A stretch of DNA of 64,000 nt from assembly GCF_001939075.1 (NCBI RefSeq), contig NZ_MPTA01000001.1, forward strand, positions 62,001 through 126,000, in the 5' to 3' direction. The notes under the pieces were generated by a model, which was given only the letters and a program-made list of their open reading frames with translations, did no database searches and was not told the DNA's origin. The position numbers were made by a program, and so were the translations under genes. Below are positions 25,638-33,881 of this stretch, piece by piece. Numbering within the stretch: position 1 is the stretch's first letter; each line of letters starts with the position of its first letter. This stretch comes from Paenisporosarcina indica (lineage in GTDB: Bacteria; Bacillota; Bacilli; Bacillales_A; Planococcaceae).

Positions 25638-25733
25638 AGCTCCAAGCCCCAGCTGTCACCTAATCTTCTTCTCCACATACGAAAGCAAGCTTTTGATACG
25701 GTTCTGCAAGCATCAGGTGTCGAGCTAGAGTGG
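25638..25733. repeat. Palindromic repeat-like element with CTAGCTC...GAGCTAG ends
   Basis: An element of about 95 bases has inverted ends, CTAGCTC at the left and GAGCTAG at the right, with further pairing of ACCT and AGGT just inside. A shorter related inverted stretch with TCGAGCTGACGC and TTTGGAGCTA lies at 46946-46973. The element resembles short palindromic intergenic repeats of Bacillales genomes in general form. It is not coding. Confidence 0.5.
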
Positions 25734-25751
25734 CGTTTTGCGTTTTTCTTG

Positions 25752-25780
25752 TTGACAATTCATTTCGTGTGGCGTAATAT
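25752..25780 (+). promoter_or_regulatory. Sigma-A promoter for the marR gene
   Basis: Consensus TTGACA, a 17-base spacer and TAATAT lie 50 bases before the MarR start codon. Confidence 0.75.
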
Positions 25781-25829
25781 TTGCGTCTGATTATGCTATT
25801 CAACTATTTTAATTTGAAGGAGTTTCGAA

Positions 25830-26264
25830 ATGGAAAATCGTAAAGAATTAATACTTGAATTCACACGTTCGTTCCGATATTTAGTACGTGCAGTTCGACA
25901 GGATTTTGCTGTCGAATTTGAAGGATATATCCCATTTAGTGAATTCACAGTACTTCGTGCATTAGAAGACGACCGCACACTCAGGGTGTCAGATGTTGCA
26001 CGAAGAATGAATACTACAAATAGCTATGTCACGTTAACGAGTGAAAAACTTGTTCAAAAAGGATTCATTATACGAGAGCGAAATGATATGGATCGCAGAA
26101 GTGTCTATTTAACTTTGACAGATGAAGGGTTAGCACTTGTTAAGCAAATGGATGAAATTGTATACGCTTATTACAATGAAACATTTGGTGACATTACAAA
26201 TGAAGATATGAATCAGGTCATCAACATTCTTCAAAAGATCAAACCATATGATAAAAAGGATTAA
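25830..26264 (+). CDS. MarR-family transcriptional regulator
   Basis: A 144-residue protein with the MarR winged-helix core: FTVLRALEDDRTLRVSDVARR near residue 35, recognition helix NTTNSYVTLTSEKLVQKGFI near 62, and the wing RERNDMDRRSVYLTLTDEGL near 82, where the Asp-Arg-Arg is the usual wing tip. MarR dimers normally repress neighbouring genes until a small ligand binds. The EamA transporter gene 71 bases downstream on the same strand is the likely target. TTTGAAGGAG precedes the ATG and a consensus promoter lies upstream. Confidence 0.88.
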   Translation: MENRKELILEFTRSFRYLVRAVRQDFAVEFEGYIPFSEFTVLRALEDDRTLRVSDVARRMNTTNSYVTLTSEKLVQKGFIIRERNDMDRRSVYLTLTDEGLALVKQMDEIVYAYYNETFGDITNEDMNQVINILQKIKPYDKKD

Positions 26265-26335
26265 TCAGATCAAGTACTTAAAATTAATTACCTAATGATT
26301 TTTTGAATCCGAAATAAATGGTGAGGTGAAAGCCA

Positions 26336-27256
26336 GTGAAACAATGGAAAATCTATGGCATCTTGGTCTTCGTCATGTTTTTGTGGGGCTTTAACTTACC
26401 AGCAGTCAAGTTTTTAGTAAGTGAAGTTGGTCCTGTTACAACGAGTGCCTTTCGTATATTCTTAGCTAGCGTAGTCGTGTTTTCAATATTAGCCGTGCTT
26501 AAAATGGTCAGAAAACCGACAAAGCAAGAGTGGAAATATATTGTGTTGGGTGCCTTTTTAAATGTGGTTTGTCATCATTATTTCTTATCACTAGGATTAA
26601 CTATGACAACGAGTTCCAATGCAGGATTAATTCTCGGAACTGGCCCAGTATTGACAGCCGTTTTAGTTTCATTATTTATGAAAAATTATCCTACTCGTTT
26701 GCAATGGTTCGGTGCAGTTTTAGGTTTGATTGGAGTAAGTGCAACTGTACTTGCTGCTGGAGATGGAACGTCGGGGATATCTCTCGGTGATGTGTTGGTA
26801 TTCTTGTCGATTTTCACCCAAGTATTTAGTTACCTCGTAATTAGTAAAGCTGCTTCAGCAATAGATCCCAGATTACTCACCGCTTATATGTTCTTGGTCG
26901 GATCAGCAATATTATTTGTAATCAGTTTGATACAAGAACCTGGGGAAATCAAGGTCCTTATTAATGTGCCCCCAATTTTTTGGATTGCATTCATTGGTAG
27001 TGCCGTGTTCGGTACTGCAGTAGGGCACATGCTTTATAATTATTCAATTGGAAAAGCTGGCCCATCAAAGGCTGCGATCTTTATGAATTTAAATACTCTG
27101 TTTACATTGATTGGATCATCTATATTTTTAAATGAAAAAATCACTCAGCAACATATCCTCGGTCTTGTACTTATTGTTACAGGCGTTCTTTTCGGCTCAG
27201 GGGCTGTAGAAGACATATGGAATAAATACAAAACAAAGAAATCCGTCTCAGAATGA
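26336..27256 (+). CDS. EamA/DMT-family transporter
   Basis: A 306-residue membrane protein with ten hydrophobic helices in two EamA repeats (residues about 5-140 and 153-290). FLWGFNLPAVKFLVSEVGPV near residue 15 and the TSSNAGLILGTGPVLTAVLV block near 90 are typical. These drug/metabolite transporters export amino acids, nucleobases or other small molecules; specificity is not readable. The start is GTG at 26336 with GGTGAGGTGAAAG upstream. It follows the MarR gene without a visible terminator, so the two are probably co-transcribed. Confidence 0.88.
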   Translation: MKQWKIYGILVFVMFLWGFNLPAVKFLVSEVGPVTTSAFRIFLASVVVFSILAVLKMVRKPTKQEWKYIVLGAFLNVVCHHYFLSLGLTMTTSSNAGLILGTGPVLTAVLVSLFMKNYPTRLQWFGAVLGLIGVSATVLAAGDGTSGISLGDVLVFLSIFTQVFSYLVISKAASAIDPRLLTAYMFLVGSAILFVISLIQEPGEIKVLINVPPIFWIAFIGSAVFGTAVGHMLYNYSIGKAGPSKAAIFMNLNTLFTLIGSSIFLNEKITQQHILGLVLIVTGVLFGSGAVEDIWNKYKTKKSVSE

Positions 27257-27267
27257 GACGGATTTTG
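27239..27267 (+). terminator. Terminator overlapping the end of the EamA gene
   Basis: A perfect stem, AAATCCGTCTCA/TGAGACGGATTT, with a 3-base loop includes the final codons and stop of the gene and runs into TTTTG. Confidence 0.88.
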
Positions 27268-27293
27268 TCATCGTATAATCAAAATGAAAGTAC

Positions 27294-27521
27294 TTAATAT
27301 GACCCTCTATTCATTCGATCAGCAACTTTGTAAGCATCATAGATTCCCCATATCCACACAAGCGGGAAAGTAATGAAACCAATTAATACAAACATTAATG
27401 CAGAATTGAGTATTTGCAAGCCAATTAATAGTAAACCTTTTATGATTTGCCCATTATAGATTTGCCCAACTCCGGTCCAAAAGAAACTTAATACAGCTGC
27501 GATTCCAGGATTTTTTAACAA
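27294..27521 (-). CDS. Small TM2-domain membrane protein
   Basis: A 75-residue protein with two membrane helices. AAVLSFFWTGVGQIYNGQII near residue 7 is the TM2 signature (GxGQxYxG), and the end reads WGIYDAYKVADRMNR. The start is TTG at 27521, because the GAGGAGG ribosome site lies inside the longer frame just upstream of it. TM2 proteins are common, small and functionally undefined. It is convergent with the EamA gene and monocistronic. Confidence 0.8.
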   Translation of the reverse strand: MLKNPGIAAVLSFFWTGVGQIYNGQIIKGLLLIGLQILNSALMFVLIGFITFPLVWIWGIYDAYKVADRMNRGSY

Positions 27522-27829
27522 TATAATCCTCCTCAATATTCTCTACTTATTATACGGATAAACTGCAAAAAAGATTCATAATTTATGGCAGTTGTCAAAA
27601 TAGCAGGATTTCACACGAATAATAACCCTATTACATGCTACCATTAAGCATCCGAAAAAGTTACTAAAATACAGAATTATATAAAGAATATTTCTATACA
27701 CGACAAGTTTTGTAGGCTATACTCCACATAAACTAGTATGGAGAAATTAATGCAAGATAAGTAACTTACCAGCATATGCTTTATAATGAAAGAAGATTTT
27801 TTTATTATAATGAGAAAGGTTCGTGAATC
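27522..27829. other. Gene-free spacer between divergent genes
   Basis: About 308 bases. A TATAAT hexamer at about 27781 lies shortly before the aminotransferase start and is probably its -10 box, with no clear -35. Nothing else is supported. Confidence 0.45.
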
Positions 27830-29023
27830 ATGCCCCTTACAATAAATGAACGAATTACCCAAATCGCAGTTTCTGGCATTCGTCAATTTTCTAATCAACT
27901 CGTCGATTATCCTGATGCAGTAAATTTAACCATCGGCCAACCTGATTTTCCAACACCCGAAAGCGTCAAACAAGCTGGAATTCATGCAATCACTAATAAT
28001 TTGACAGGATATTCCCATAACGCGGGTCTTATTGAACTGCGTCATGCAGTTAGTCGTTTTTTTAACGAGAAATATCATTTTTCCTATAAAGCTGAAACTG
28101 AAATTATCATAACCATTGGAGCAAGCGAAGCAATCGATGCCGTCTTTCGCACAATCTTGGAAGAAGGAGACGAAGTGATTCTTCCAGCACCTTGTTATAC
28201 AGGCTATGCACCGATTATTACAATGTGCGGTGCAAAGGTAAAGTATCTAGATACTTCCGATACAGGATTTCAACCTTCTCCCGAGCGATTAAAAGGTTTG
28301 ATAACAGAGAAAACTAAGGCTGTTTTGTTCAATTTCCCGTCGAACCCAACTGGCGTTACCATTGACCATGATCAAATGGATCAATTAGCAGCAGTATTGA
28401 AGGAACAAGAAATCTTTATATTATCCGATGAAATATACAGTGAAAATACATTTGTCGGGGAGCATCGTTCATTTGCTGGCTATCCTGAACTAAGAGATCG
28501 TTTATTTGTCATTCATGGGTTATCAAAATCGCATTCGATGACTGGTTGGCGTATTGGCTTTTTATTAGGACCAGAAGCACTCATGCAACATTGCATTAAA
28601 ATTCACCAATACAATTCAATATGTGCGCCACTCCCAAGCCAATACGCAGCAATTGAAGCACTTGGAAATAGTAGGCATGTACCTGCTGAAATGAATAAAG
28701 AATACATCGTTCGCCGTGATTATGTCTATGGTCGTCTAAGGGCGATGGGACTTGATGTCGTTAAACCGAATGGTGCGTTTTACATTTTTCCTTCTATTAA
28801 AGACTTCGGCTTGACCTCGTTTAGTTTTGCGACGCATTTATTAAAGTCAGGCGGAGTTGCTTGTGTTCCAGGAAGTGCTTTTAGTGAATATGGTGAAGGG
28901 TATATCCGGATTTCATATGCGTATGCCATGCCAGTATTAGAAAAAGGAATGGATCGTATGGAATCTTTCATTGCCACGTTAAGGGAAGAACGTACGATTG
29001 TTCCTGACAAAAAGTTGATATAG
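27830..29023 (+). CDS. patA: PLP-dependent aminotransferase, PatA / class I-II
   Basis: A 397-residue aminotransferase close in length and order to B. subtilis PatA. NLTIGQPDFPTPESV lies near residue 31, NFPSNPTGVT near 166, the LSDEIYSE block near 198, the PLP lysine in GLSKSHSMTGWRIG near 231, and RISYAYA near 363 with the carboxylate-binding Arg. Known PatA acts on N-acetyl-LL-diaminopimelate and can also accept aromatic or acidic amino acids. There are no lysine-pathway genes nearby. It is followed after 49 bases by a RocB-like peptidase gene on the same strand, possibly one operon. Start ATG at 27830; the ribosome site AGAAAGG is modest. Confidence 0.85.
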   Translation: MPLTINERITQIAVSGIRQFSNQLVDYPDAVNLTIGQPDFPTPESVKQAGIHAITNNLTGYSHNAGLIELRHAVSRFFNEKYHFSYKAETEIIITIGASEAIDAVFRTILEEGDEVILPAPCYTGYAPIITMCGAKVKYLDTSDTGFQPSPERLKGLITEKTKAVLFNFPSNPTGVTIDHDQMDQLAAVLKEQEIFILSDEIYSENTFVGEHRSFAGYPELRDRLFVIHGLSKSHSMTGWRIGFLLGPEALMQHCIKIHQYNSICAPLPSQYAAIEALGNSRHVPAEMNKEYIVRRDYVYGRLRAMGLDVVKPNGAFYIFPSIKDFGLTSFSFATHLLKSGGVACVPGSAFSEYGEGYIRISYAYAMPVLEKGMDRMESFIATLREERTIVPDKKLI

Positions 29024-29072
29024 TTCGTAATACCAGTAGATCTAGAAATTTCACACTAGGGGGATATATTTT

Positions 29073-30692
29073 ATGAAGGAACTTTTGTGGTATACACCCG
29101 AAGCCCTAAGGTCGCTACTATGCGAAGTAGTCAGCTGGAAAAGTATGACTTCTTCTGATGGTGAGCGTGAATTCCCATTCAAGGTTCAATCGAAATTACA
29201 GGACATTCCTTACTTCCAAGACCATCCTGATTTAATCGAATTAACTGACGCAGACCATGGACGGAGGTTTTTGACAGCACTGTATAAACATCCGGAAGCA
29301 ACCGAAACCGTTGTTCTGATTAGTCATTTTGATACTGTTAATACCGAGGAATATGGAGACCTTGAAGCATTGGCTTTTGAACCGGAAATGTTGACGAAAG
29401 CTTTGCATGAAAGGAAAGACGAATTGCCAGAGGACGCAAGGATTGACTTGGAATCAGGTGCTTATTTGTTCGGCCGAGGTACGATGGATATGAAAATGGG
29501 CCTTGTGTTGCATATGGGCTTGATGGAAAAAGCGTCAACAGAAAATTGGCCTATCAATTTGATGCTACTGAGCGTCCCAGATGAAGAAGTGAACAGCTCA
29601 GGAATGAGAGCGGCTGTTTCCAAACTAATTGATCTGCGCGAACTACATCATCTTTCATATAAATTATTTTTGAACAGCGAGCCTGTATTTTCTCAACAAC
29701 CTGGTGATGAGCAATACTATATTTATTCAGGAAGTATTGGGAAAATTATGCCATCCGCTTTATTTTATGGGATGGAAACGCATGTAGGGGAACCGTTAAG
29801 CGGAATTAATGCAAACTATATTGCCTCCTATTTAACACAACGTATGGAATTCAATCCATTATTTCAAGAGACCGTTCTCGGAGAAAAAACGCCATTGCCC
29901 GTCTCTCTCCAACAGAAGGATTTGAAAATGGAGTATTCAGCCCAAACACCATACCGGGCCACCGCACTATACAATGTGTTCTTGCTGGAACAAAACGCTG
30001 CTGACGTCATGGACATTTTTGAAAAAGTGGCAACGGAAGCGGCAACTGCCTGTAATCAAGATTATCAGGTCATTTGCACACGTGAAGGCGTGGAACCAAT
30101 CGGTAATATTACTGTCCTGCGTTACGAAGAATTATTAAAACATGCCGTTCGGAAATTTGGGCAAGCTTATGTGGATAGCGTGAAAACAACGGTCCGTGAT
30201 CATATGGAGTGGGATGACCGTGAAAAATCCTTTCGAATCGTCGACACACTGATGATTCAATGTCAGGAACTCGCACCGGCAATGGTGTTATTGTTTGCAC
30301 CTCCATATTACCCAGCAGTTAATTCGAGTGAAAATCCACTCGTGGAGGAATGTGTAAACTACATCAAAGAACTTGGAATATCTGAGTTCAATCTTGCCGT
30401 TGAAAGAATGCATTACTTTAATGGCATCTCAGATTTAAGTTATGTAAACTACACTGATGACACAGGTGGATGGCAAGTTTTTGAAAAAAACACACCAGTT
30501 TATGGAGATACGTACTCCATTCCTTTTGACGAAATGGGCCAACTCAGTGCACCGGTTCTTAACGTCGGACCTTTCGGTAAAGACGCACACAAACGGACAG
30601 AACGACTTCATATTCAAAGTGCTTTTGTCGAATTACCCCAAATACTCAGTGGATTAGTAAAAAATGTGCTTATTAATAAAGTGGAAATATAA
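29073..30692 (+). CDS. rocB: M20-family peptidase, RocB-like (arginine utilisation protein)
   Basis: A 539-residue protein matching the RocB branch of M20, which is longer than ordinary M20 enzymes. ISHFDTVNTEEYGD lies near residue 76, FGRGTMDMKMGLVLHMGLM near 135, SVPDEEVNSSGMRA near 167, and the late NVGPFGKDAHKRTERLHI near 500 has the C-terminal metal His. In B. subtilis rocB is in the arginine-catabolic rocABC operon and its exact reaction is still unclear. Here the rest of the roc operon is absent and the partner is an aminotransferase. CTAGGGGGATAT precedes the ATG. The name rests on overall family pattern. Confidence 0.8.
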   Translation: MKELLWYTPEALRSLLCEVVSWKSMTSSDGEREFPFKVQSKLQDIPYFQDHPDLIELTDADHGRRFLTALYKHPEATETVVLISHFDTVNTEEYGDLEALAFEPEMLTKALHERKDELPEDARIDLESGAYLFGRGTMDMKMGLVLHMGLMEKASTENWPINLMLLSVPDEEVNSSGMRAAVSKLIDLRELHHLSYKLFLNSEPVFSQQPGDEQYYIYSGSIGKIMPSALFYGMETHVGEPLSGINANYIASYLTQRMEFNPLFQETVLGEKTPLPVSLQQKDLKMEYSAQTPYRATALYNVFLLEQNAADVMDIFEKVATEAATACNQDYQVICTREGVEPIGNITVLRYEELLKHAVRKFGQAYVDSVKTTVRDHMEWDDREKSFRIVDTLMIQCQELAPAMVLLFAPPYYPAVNSSENPLVEECVNYIKELGISEFNLAVERMHYFNGISDLSYVNYTDDTGGWQVFEKNTPVYGDTYSIPFDEMGQLSAPVLNVGPFGKDAHKRTERLHIQSAFVELPQILSGLVKNVLINKVEI

Positions 30693-30693
30693 A

Positions 30694-30730
30694 AAGGAAG
30701 TCCCTTCAAATTGAAGGGGCTTTCTTTTTG
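30694..30730 (+). terminator. Terminator after the RocB-like gene
   Basis: AAGTCCCTTC/GAAGGGGCTT with a 5-base loop runs into TTCTTTTT, immediately after the stop codon. Confidence 0.85.
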
Positions 30731-30906
30731 GACAGTTTTCTAGCATTCGCGAGTGTGTATCGTGAAGACTCATGGTGATATCAATATAACTCCCGCAATC
30801 ATGGAAAATGCAACGACATATTGAGAGAAGTGGGGATCTACAAAATATAAACTGCTTGAAATGACGCGTATAGGTAGAGATTTCATTCTCTAGCGCATCG
30901 CACGGT

Positions 30907-31011
30907 GATATCTGAATAACTCAAGTTGATATCTGTACAAGAATACGAGATATCTGTATAAGGCGGACATATTTCTGAACAAGCACCCTTTATATCTGGA
31001 CAAAGCAAAAA
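30907..31011. repeat. 21-bp-period intergenic array B (core GATATCTGTACAA)
   Basis: The core GATATCTG begins at 30907, 30928 and 30949, with the variants TATTTCTG at 30970 and TATATCTG at 30991, exactly 21 bases apart each time. Downstream positions of the unit are partly kept (ACAA, TAAG), the rest varies. A lone extra core lies at 31102. The array lies in the 513-base spacer between the RocB-like and CAP/SLH genes, outside any credible gene. Confidence 0.9.
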
Positions 31012-31071
31012 CTAGCCCGATACATGTGCTTGAATTGGTGCCATTTGACTGGCAAATGGCAGGTATAGTTA

Positions 31072-31109
31072 TAGATTTCATTTTCTAGCGCCTCGCAACT
31101 GGATATCTG
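31072..31109. repeat. Second copy of a 38-base sequence that also borders array B
   Basis: This stretch, containing AGATTTCATT, TCTAGCGC and TCGCA and ending in GATATCTG, is a near copy of 30877-30914 at equal length. In the first copy the final GATATCTG is the first unit of array B; in this copy only one core follows. The shared flank suggests that the array and its leader move or duplicate together. Confidence 0.8.
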
Positions 31110-31205
31110 TTAATCCCCAATAGTGCCATCTTCCTGCCTCTTTTTACTCATTCGAAATTATCAGATTTTTGATAGAGTAGTAAAAAATAGAGAGGAAGTG
31201 AGAGA

Positions 31206-32255
31206 ATGAAACGACTAAAAATTCTAGTTGGTTTTTTATTGATATTCATGTTGTTCATTCCTACAAGTACACTGGCTACTGGTTTTTCTGATGTATCAAC
31301 ATCACATTGGGCATATGAATCAATTAATAAGTTGTCAAATGCAAAAATAATAAATGGCTATAGTAACGGAGTTTTTGACCCGGAAAACCGTGTTACTCGT
31401 GCACAAGCCGCGAAAATTATTGCGGGTGCCCTTGAGATTCCACTTAATTCAACTTATAAAGTAAGTTATCAAGATGTTCCTTCAACGCACTGGGCGTATC
31501 AAGAAATTCGAGCATTATCGGAGAAAGGCATTTTTTCTGATGCCACGAAGTTTAATCCGGATGCATCCTTAACAAGGGCACAAATGGCGAAAGTATTAGT
31601 CAATAGTTATCAAATCAAAATGGATGATAATCATCAAGCAAGTTTCAAGGATGTCTCGAAAAACCATTGGCATCCGTACATTACAACACTGGCAGAAGTA
31701 CGGATTTCCGAAGGGGTGACAAGGAATACCTTTAACCCGGACGGTAAAGTTAGCCGAGCACAAATGTCCGTCTTTGTCGATCGAGCCATGACGTGGGATC
31801 AAAAACGAGACTCGGGTGTCATTAAGTATGACACCGCGAAGAAAATGTATGTGGATTCTTCACCCGTTGTTTCTGATAGCGCAACAGAAACTGCGAAGTT
31901 AGTGAATATTGAAAGGGCAAAAGCGGGTCTTCCGTTACTTACGATTGATGCACCGTTATCGAAGATTGCTAAAGTTAAAGCCGAGGACATGGTTAACAAC
32001 AATTATTTCGCTCATACATCTCCAACTTACGGTGAACCGTGGGATATGGCAAAACGATTTGGATACAGCTATCGAAGCTTCGGAGAAAACATTGCTTATG
32101 GTCAACCTACACCAGAAGACGTGGTAAAAGCATGGATGAATTCTCCGGGTCATAAAGCCAATATATTAAACAATAGCTACACAAATATCGGAGCTGGCAT
32201 CGCTAAGAAAACGAACGGTCAGATCTATTGGGTACACATGTTTTCTAGTAAATAA
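31206..32255 (+). CDS. SLH-anchored CAP-domain (SCP/PR1-like, YkwD type) protein
   Basis: A 349-residue exported protein: signal peptide (residues 1-25, ending TSTLATG), three SLH repeats (about 27-75, 86-135, 146-195, with TRAQ, TRAQ and SRAQ at the key positions), then a CAP domain (about 222-349) with NIERAKAGLPLL, HTSPTYG and FGENIAYG, the last two containing the metal-site His/Glu pattern of bacterial CAP proteins. The SLH part should bind pyruvylated wall polymer, holding the CAP domain outside. Bacterial CAP proteins have no settled activity. AGAGAGGAAGTGAG precedes the ATG. It opens the surface island. Confidence 0.92.
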   Translation: MKRLKILVGFLLIFMLFIPTSTLATGFSDVSTSHWAYESINKLSNAKIINGYSNGVFDPENRVTRAQAAKIIAGALEIPLNSTYKVSYQDVPSTHWAYQEIRALSEKGIFSDATKFNPDASLTRAQMAKVLVNSYQIKMDDNHQASFKDVSKNHWHPYITTLAEVRISEGVTRNTFNPDGKVSRAQMSVFVDRAMTWDQKRDSGVIKYDTAKKMYVDSSPVVSDSATETAKLVNIERAKAGLPLLTIDAPLSKIAKVKAEDMVNNNYFAHTSPTYGEPWDMAKRFGYSYRSFGENIAYGQPTPEDVVKAWMNSPGHKANILNNSYTNIGAGIAKKTNGQIYWVHMFSSK

Positions 32256-32361
32256 ATATAATTTACTAGGTGGTAACCATATGGTTGACTGTCGCTTATA
32301 TTATGAAAAATAAGGATGAAAAAAATCCGTATAAATGGAAAAAATATGTTAAACTAAAAAC

Positions 32362-32823
32362 ATGAAAAAATACATTCTTTTAATTCTTATTTTACTAGCT
32401 CTCTTTTATTCTTCGGGCCAAACTTACGAAGAGCAATCACTTATTCCAGATTTAAAACGTTATCTACCAAATGAACCATTGAAAGGAATTCTCTCTACTT
32501 TGCAAGTTCCTTACTGGGGGACTACCGTATCAATAGAGGAAAGAGGTTATCATGCGTTCGTTGAATTTCTAATTAGAAAAGGTGCTCATGTCTTCATTTT
32601 TGGAGCATTAGCAGCAGCCATTTATTATGCGATTCGAAAGTTCTTCCTTGCTTTTGCTGTCACGGTCATCTTCGCAATCATTGATGAATATCACCAATCT
32701 TTAACTGGCGGTCGAACTCCAACGATTCATGATGTATTGCTAGATTCCTTTGGTGCAGCATTGGTGTTACTAGTGATTTTTTTAATAAAAAAGTATAGAT
32801 CTAAGCGAAAAAAGTCCACTTAA
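32362..32823 (+). CDS. VanZ-family membrane protein
   Basis: A 153-residue protein with a hydrophobic N-terminus and about four membrane segments. The VanZ motifs RKGAHVFIFGALAAA near residue 73 and IIDEYHQSLTGGRTPTIHDV near 110 are clear. VanZ-like proteins influence susceptibility to lipoglycopeptides, and their normal role is undefined. No purine-rich ribosome site precedes the ATG; instead an extended -10 box (TGTTAAACT) ends seven bases before it, so the transcript may be leaderless. It has its own terminator and faces the next gene. Confidence 0.82.
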   Translation: MKKYILLILILLALFYSSGQTYEEQSLIPDLKRYLPNEPLKGILSTLQVPYWGTTVSIEERGYHAFVEFLIRKGAHVFIFGALAAAIYYAIRKFFLAFAVTVIFAIIDEYHQSLTGGRTPTIHDVLLDSFGAALVLLVIFLIKKYRSKRKKST

Positions 32824-32840
32824 ATTAGTGGGCTTTTTTA
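32810..32840 (+). terminator. Terminator of the vanZ-like gene
   Basis: AAAGTCCACT/AGTGGGCTTT with a 6-base loop overlaps the stop codon and runs into TTTTTT. Confidence 0.88.
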
Positions 32841-32851
32841 CTTCAATTCGA

Positions 32852-32887
32852 TAAAAATATCCTGACCACATGATGTCGGCCAGGATT
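32852..32887 (-). terminator. Terminator of the minus-strand membrane protein gene
   Basis: Minus-strand stem ATCCTGGCC/GGTCAGGAT with a loop of about 9 bases is followed by ATTTTTATC, five bases beyond the stop codon. Confidence 0.8.
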
Positions 32888-32891
32888 TCTT

Positions 32892-33710
32892 TTATCTATT
32901 CATTGCTTTATCAAGTAGGGAACTTCGTCTTGCTTCTTTTTCGGCTTCATACTTGGTCACAAAGCTTTGTGCGTGGGTCTTGCCATACCCATTGGCTACA
33001 AGCTCTTTTTCAACTACTGCGAGTACTTGGTAAAATACCTTATCCGTACGTGCTTCTAGTTCCGCAGCGGCAGAAGTATATTTACTATAGAAGTAAGCAT
33101 AGTTTATTGAATCGCCAGTTTCTTTTTTCCCTTGGTACTCGGAATAAGCTCGTCCAACTAGGGCATCAATGCGACCGTTTGCTTGTGCTTGTAGATCGGC
33201 CATAACTGGTTCGTACTTCGATTTAATGGATGCAACCGTCGCACCAGATCCTGTGTTGTTGCCAGTGCCAGTGCCGGTTCCAGTTCCAGTTCCATTGTTA
33301 CTGCCTGTTGTTCCGCCAGATGAACCGTTCCCGTTCCCAGTTGAACCGGAATTTCCAGTTGTAGAGCCGTTTGAACCCGAAGTGCCTGTGTTACCAGAAT
33401 TTCCATTTGTAACAGTGCCCGAATTTGATGAAGAACCATCGTTTGTTGTTCCGTCTGTAGAACCGGTATCTGATGAACCATTTCCACTCGTTTCAATAAT
33501 ATTGCCATTCTCATCCATTTCTATTGCGGAACCGTCAGGAAGTTCAATTTTATAAGTTTCTCTCGTAATCTCAGTTACTTCTGAGTCCACTGTATCGTAC
33601 TCTTTAAACTGGAACAGATAGAGTATATAAGCTGCAACTGCTAACAAAATCACTATCAGACCTAAAAGGATTTTTTTCCAAATTTTCATCTTCTTCTTAT
33701 GCTTCTTCAA
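32892..33710 (-). CDS. Membrane-anchored protein with Gly/Ser/Thr/Asn-rich linker, function unknown
   Basis: A 272-residue protein. A basic N-terminus (KKHKKKMKIWKK) is followed by one membrane helix (about 14-36), a short domain, then a low-complexity stretch of about 85 residues (about 75-160) made of Gly, Ser, Thr and Asn, and a charged helical C-terminal domain of about 110 residues beginning ATVASIKSKYEPVMADLQ. The topology is probably cytoplasmic N-terminus and external C-terminus held away by the linker. The start is TTG at 33710, where GGAGGTG is placed correctly. It is divergent from the next SLH gene. I recognise no family. Confidence 0.75.
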   Translation of the reverse strand: MKKHKKKMKIWKKILLGLIVILLAVAAYILYLFQFKEYDTVDSEVTEITRETYKIELPDGSAIEMDENGNIIETSGNGSSDTGSTDGTTNDGSSSNSGTVTNGNSGNTGTSGSNGSTTGNSGSTGNGNGSSGGTTGSNNGTGTGTGTGTGNNTGSGATVASIKSKYEPVMADLQAQANGRIDALVGRAYSEYQGKKETGDSINYAYFYSKYTSAAAELEARTDKVFYQVLAVVEKELVANGYGKTHAQSFVTKYEAEKEARRSSLLDKAMNR

Positions 33711-33881
33711 GATGAGCACCTCCATTAACTTATCTTTAGATGTTAACATGGATTGCAAAAATATTACATTAGATTATCTATTAATAGTTAATAGGGTATA
33801 TATTCCCAATCTTTTAATTGTAATTAACAGGGATTAGATTATAATAAAATCAATGATGAAAATAATATATGAGGTGATTCG

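Noticed and set aside
30890-31081. A 63-residue minus-strand frame with repeated LYRY-like heptads.
   Set aside because: The heptads simply reflect the 21-bp DNA period; there is no ribosome site, and related arrays A and C do not have open frames in the same sense.
30907-31109. CRISPR array reading of array B (leader plus regularly spaced cores).
   Set aside because: The units are 21 bp with an 8-13 base core, far shorter than CRISPR repeat-spacer units, and no cas gene is present in the window.
33169-33555. A 128-residue Pro/Val/Glu-rich frame on the plus strand.
   Set aside because: It is the complement of the Gly/Ser/Thr/Asn linker of the minus-strand membrane protein, which has a correct ribosome site and terminator.
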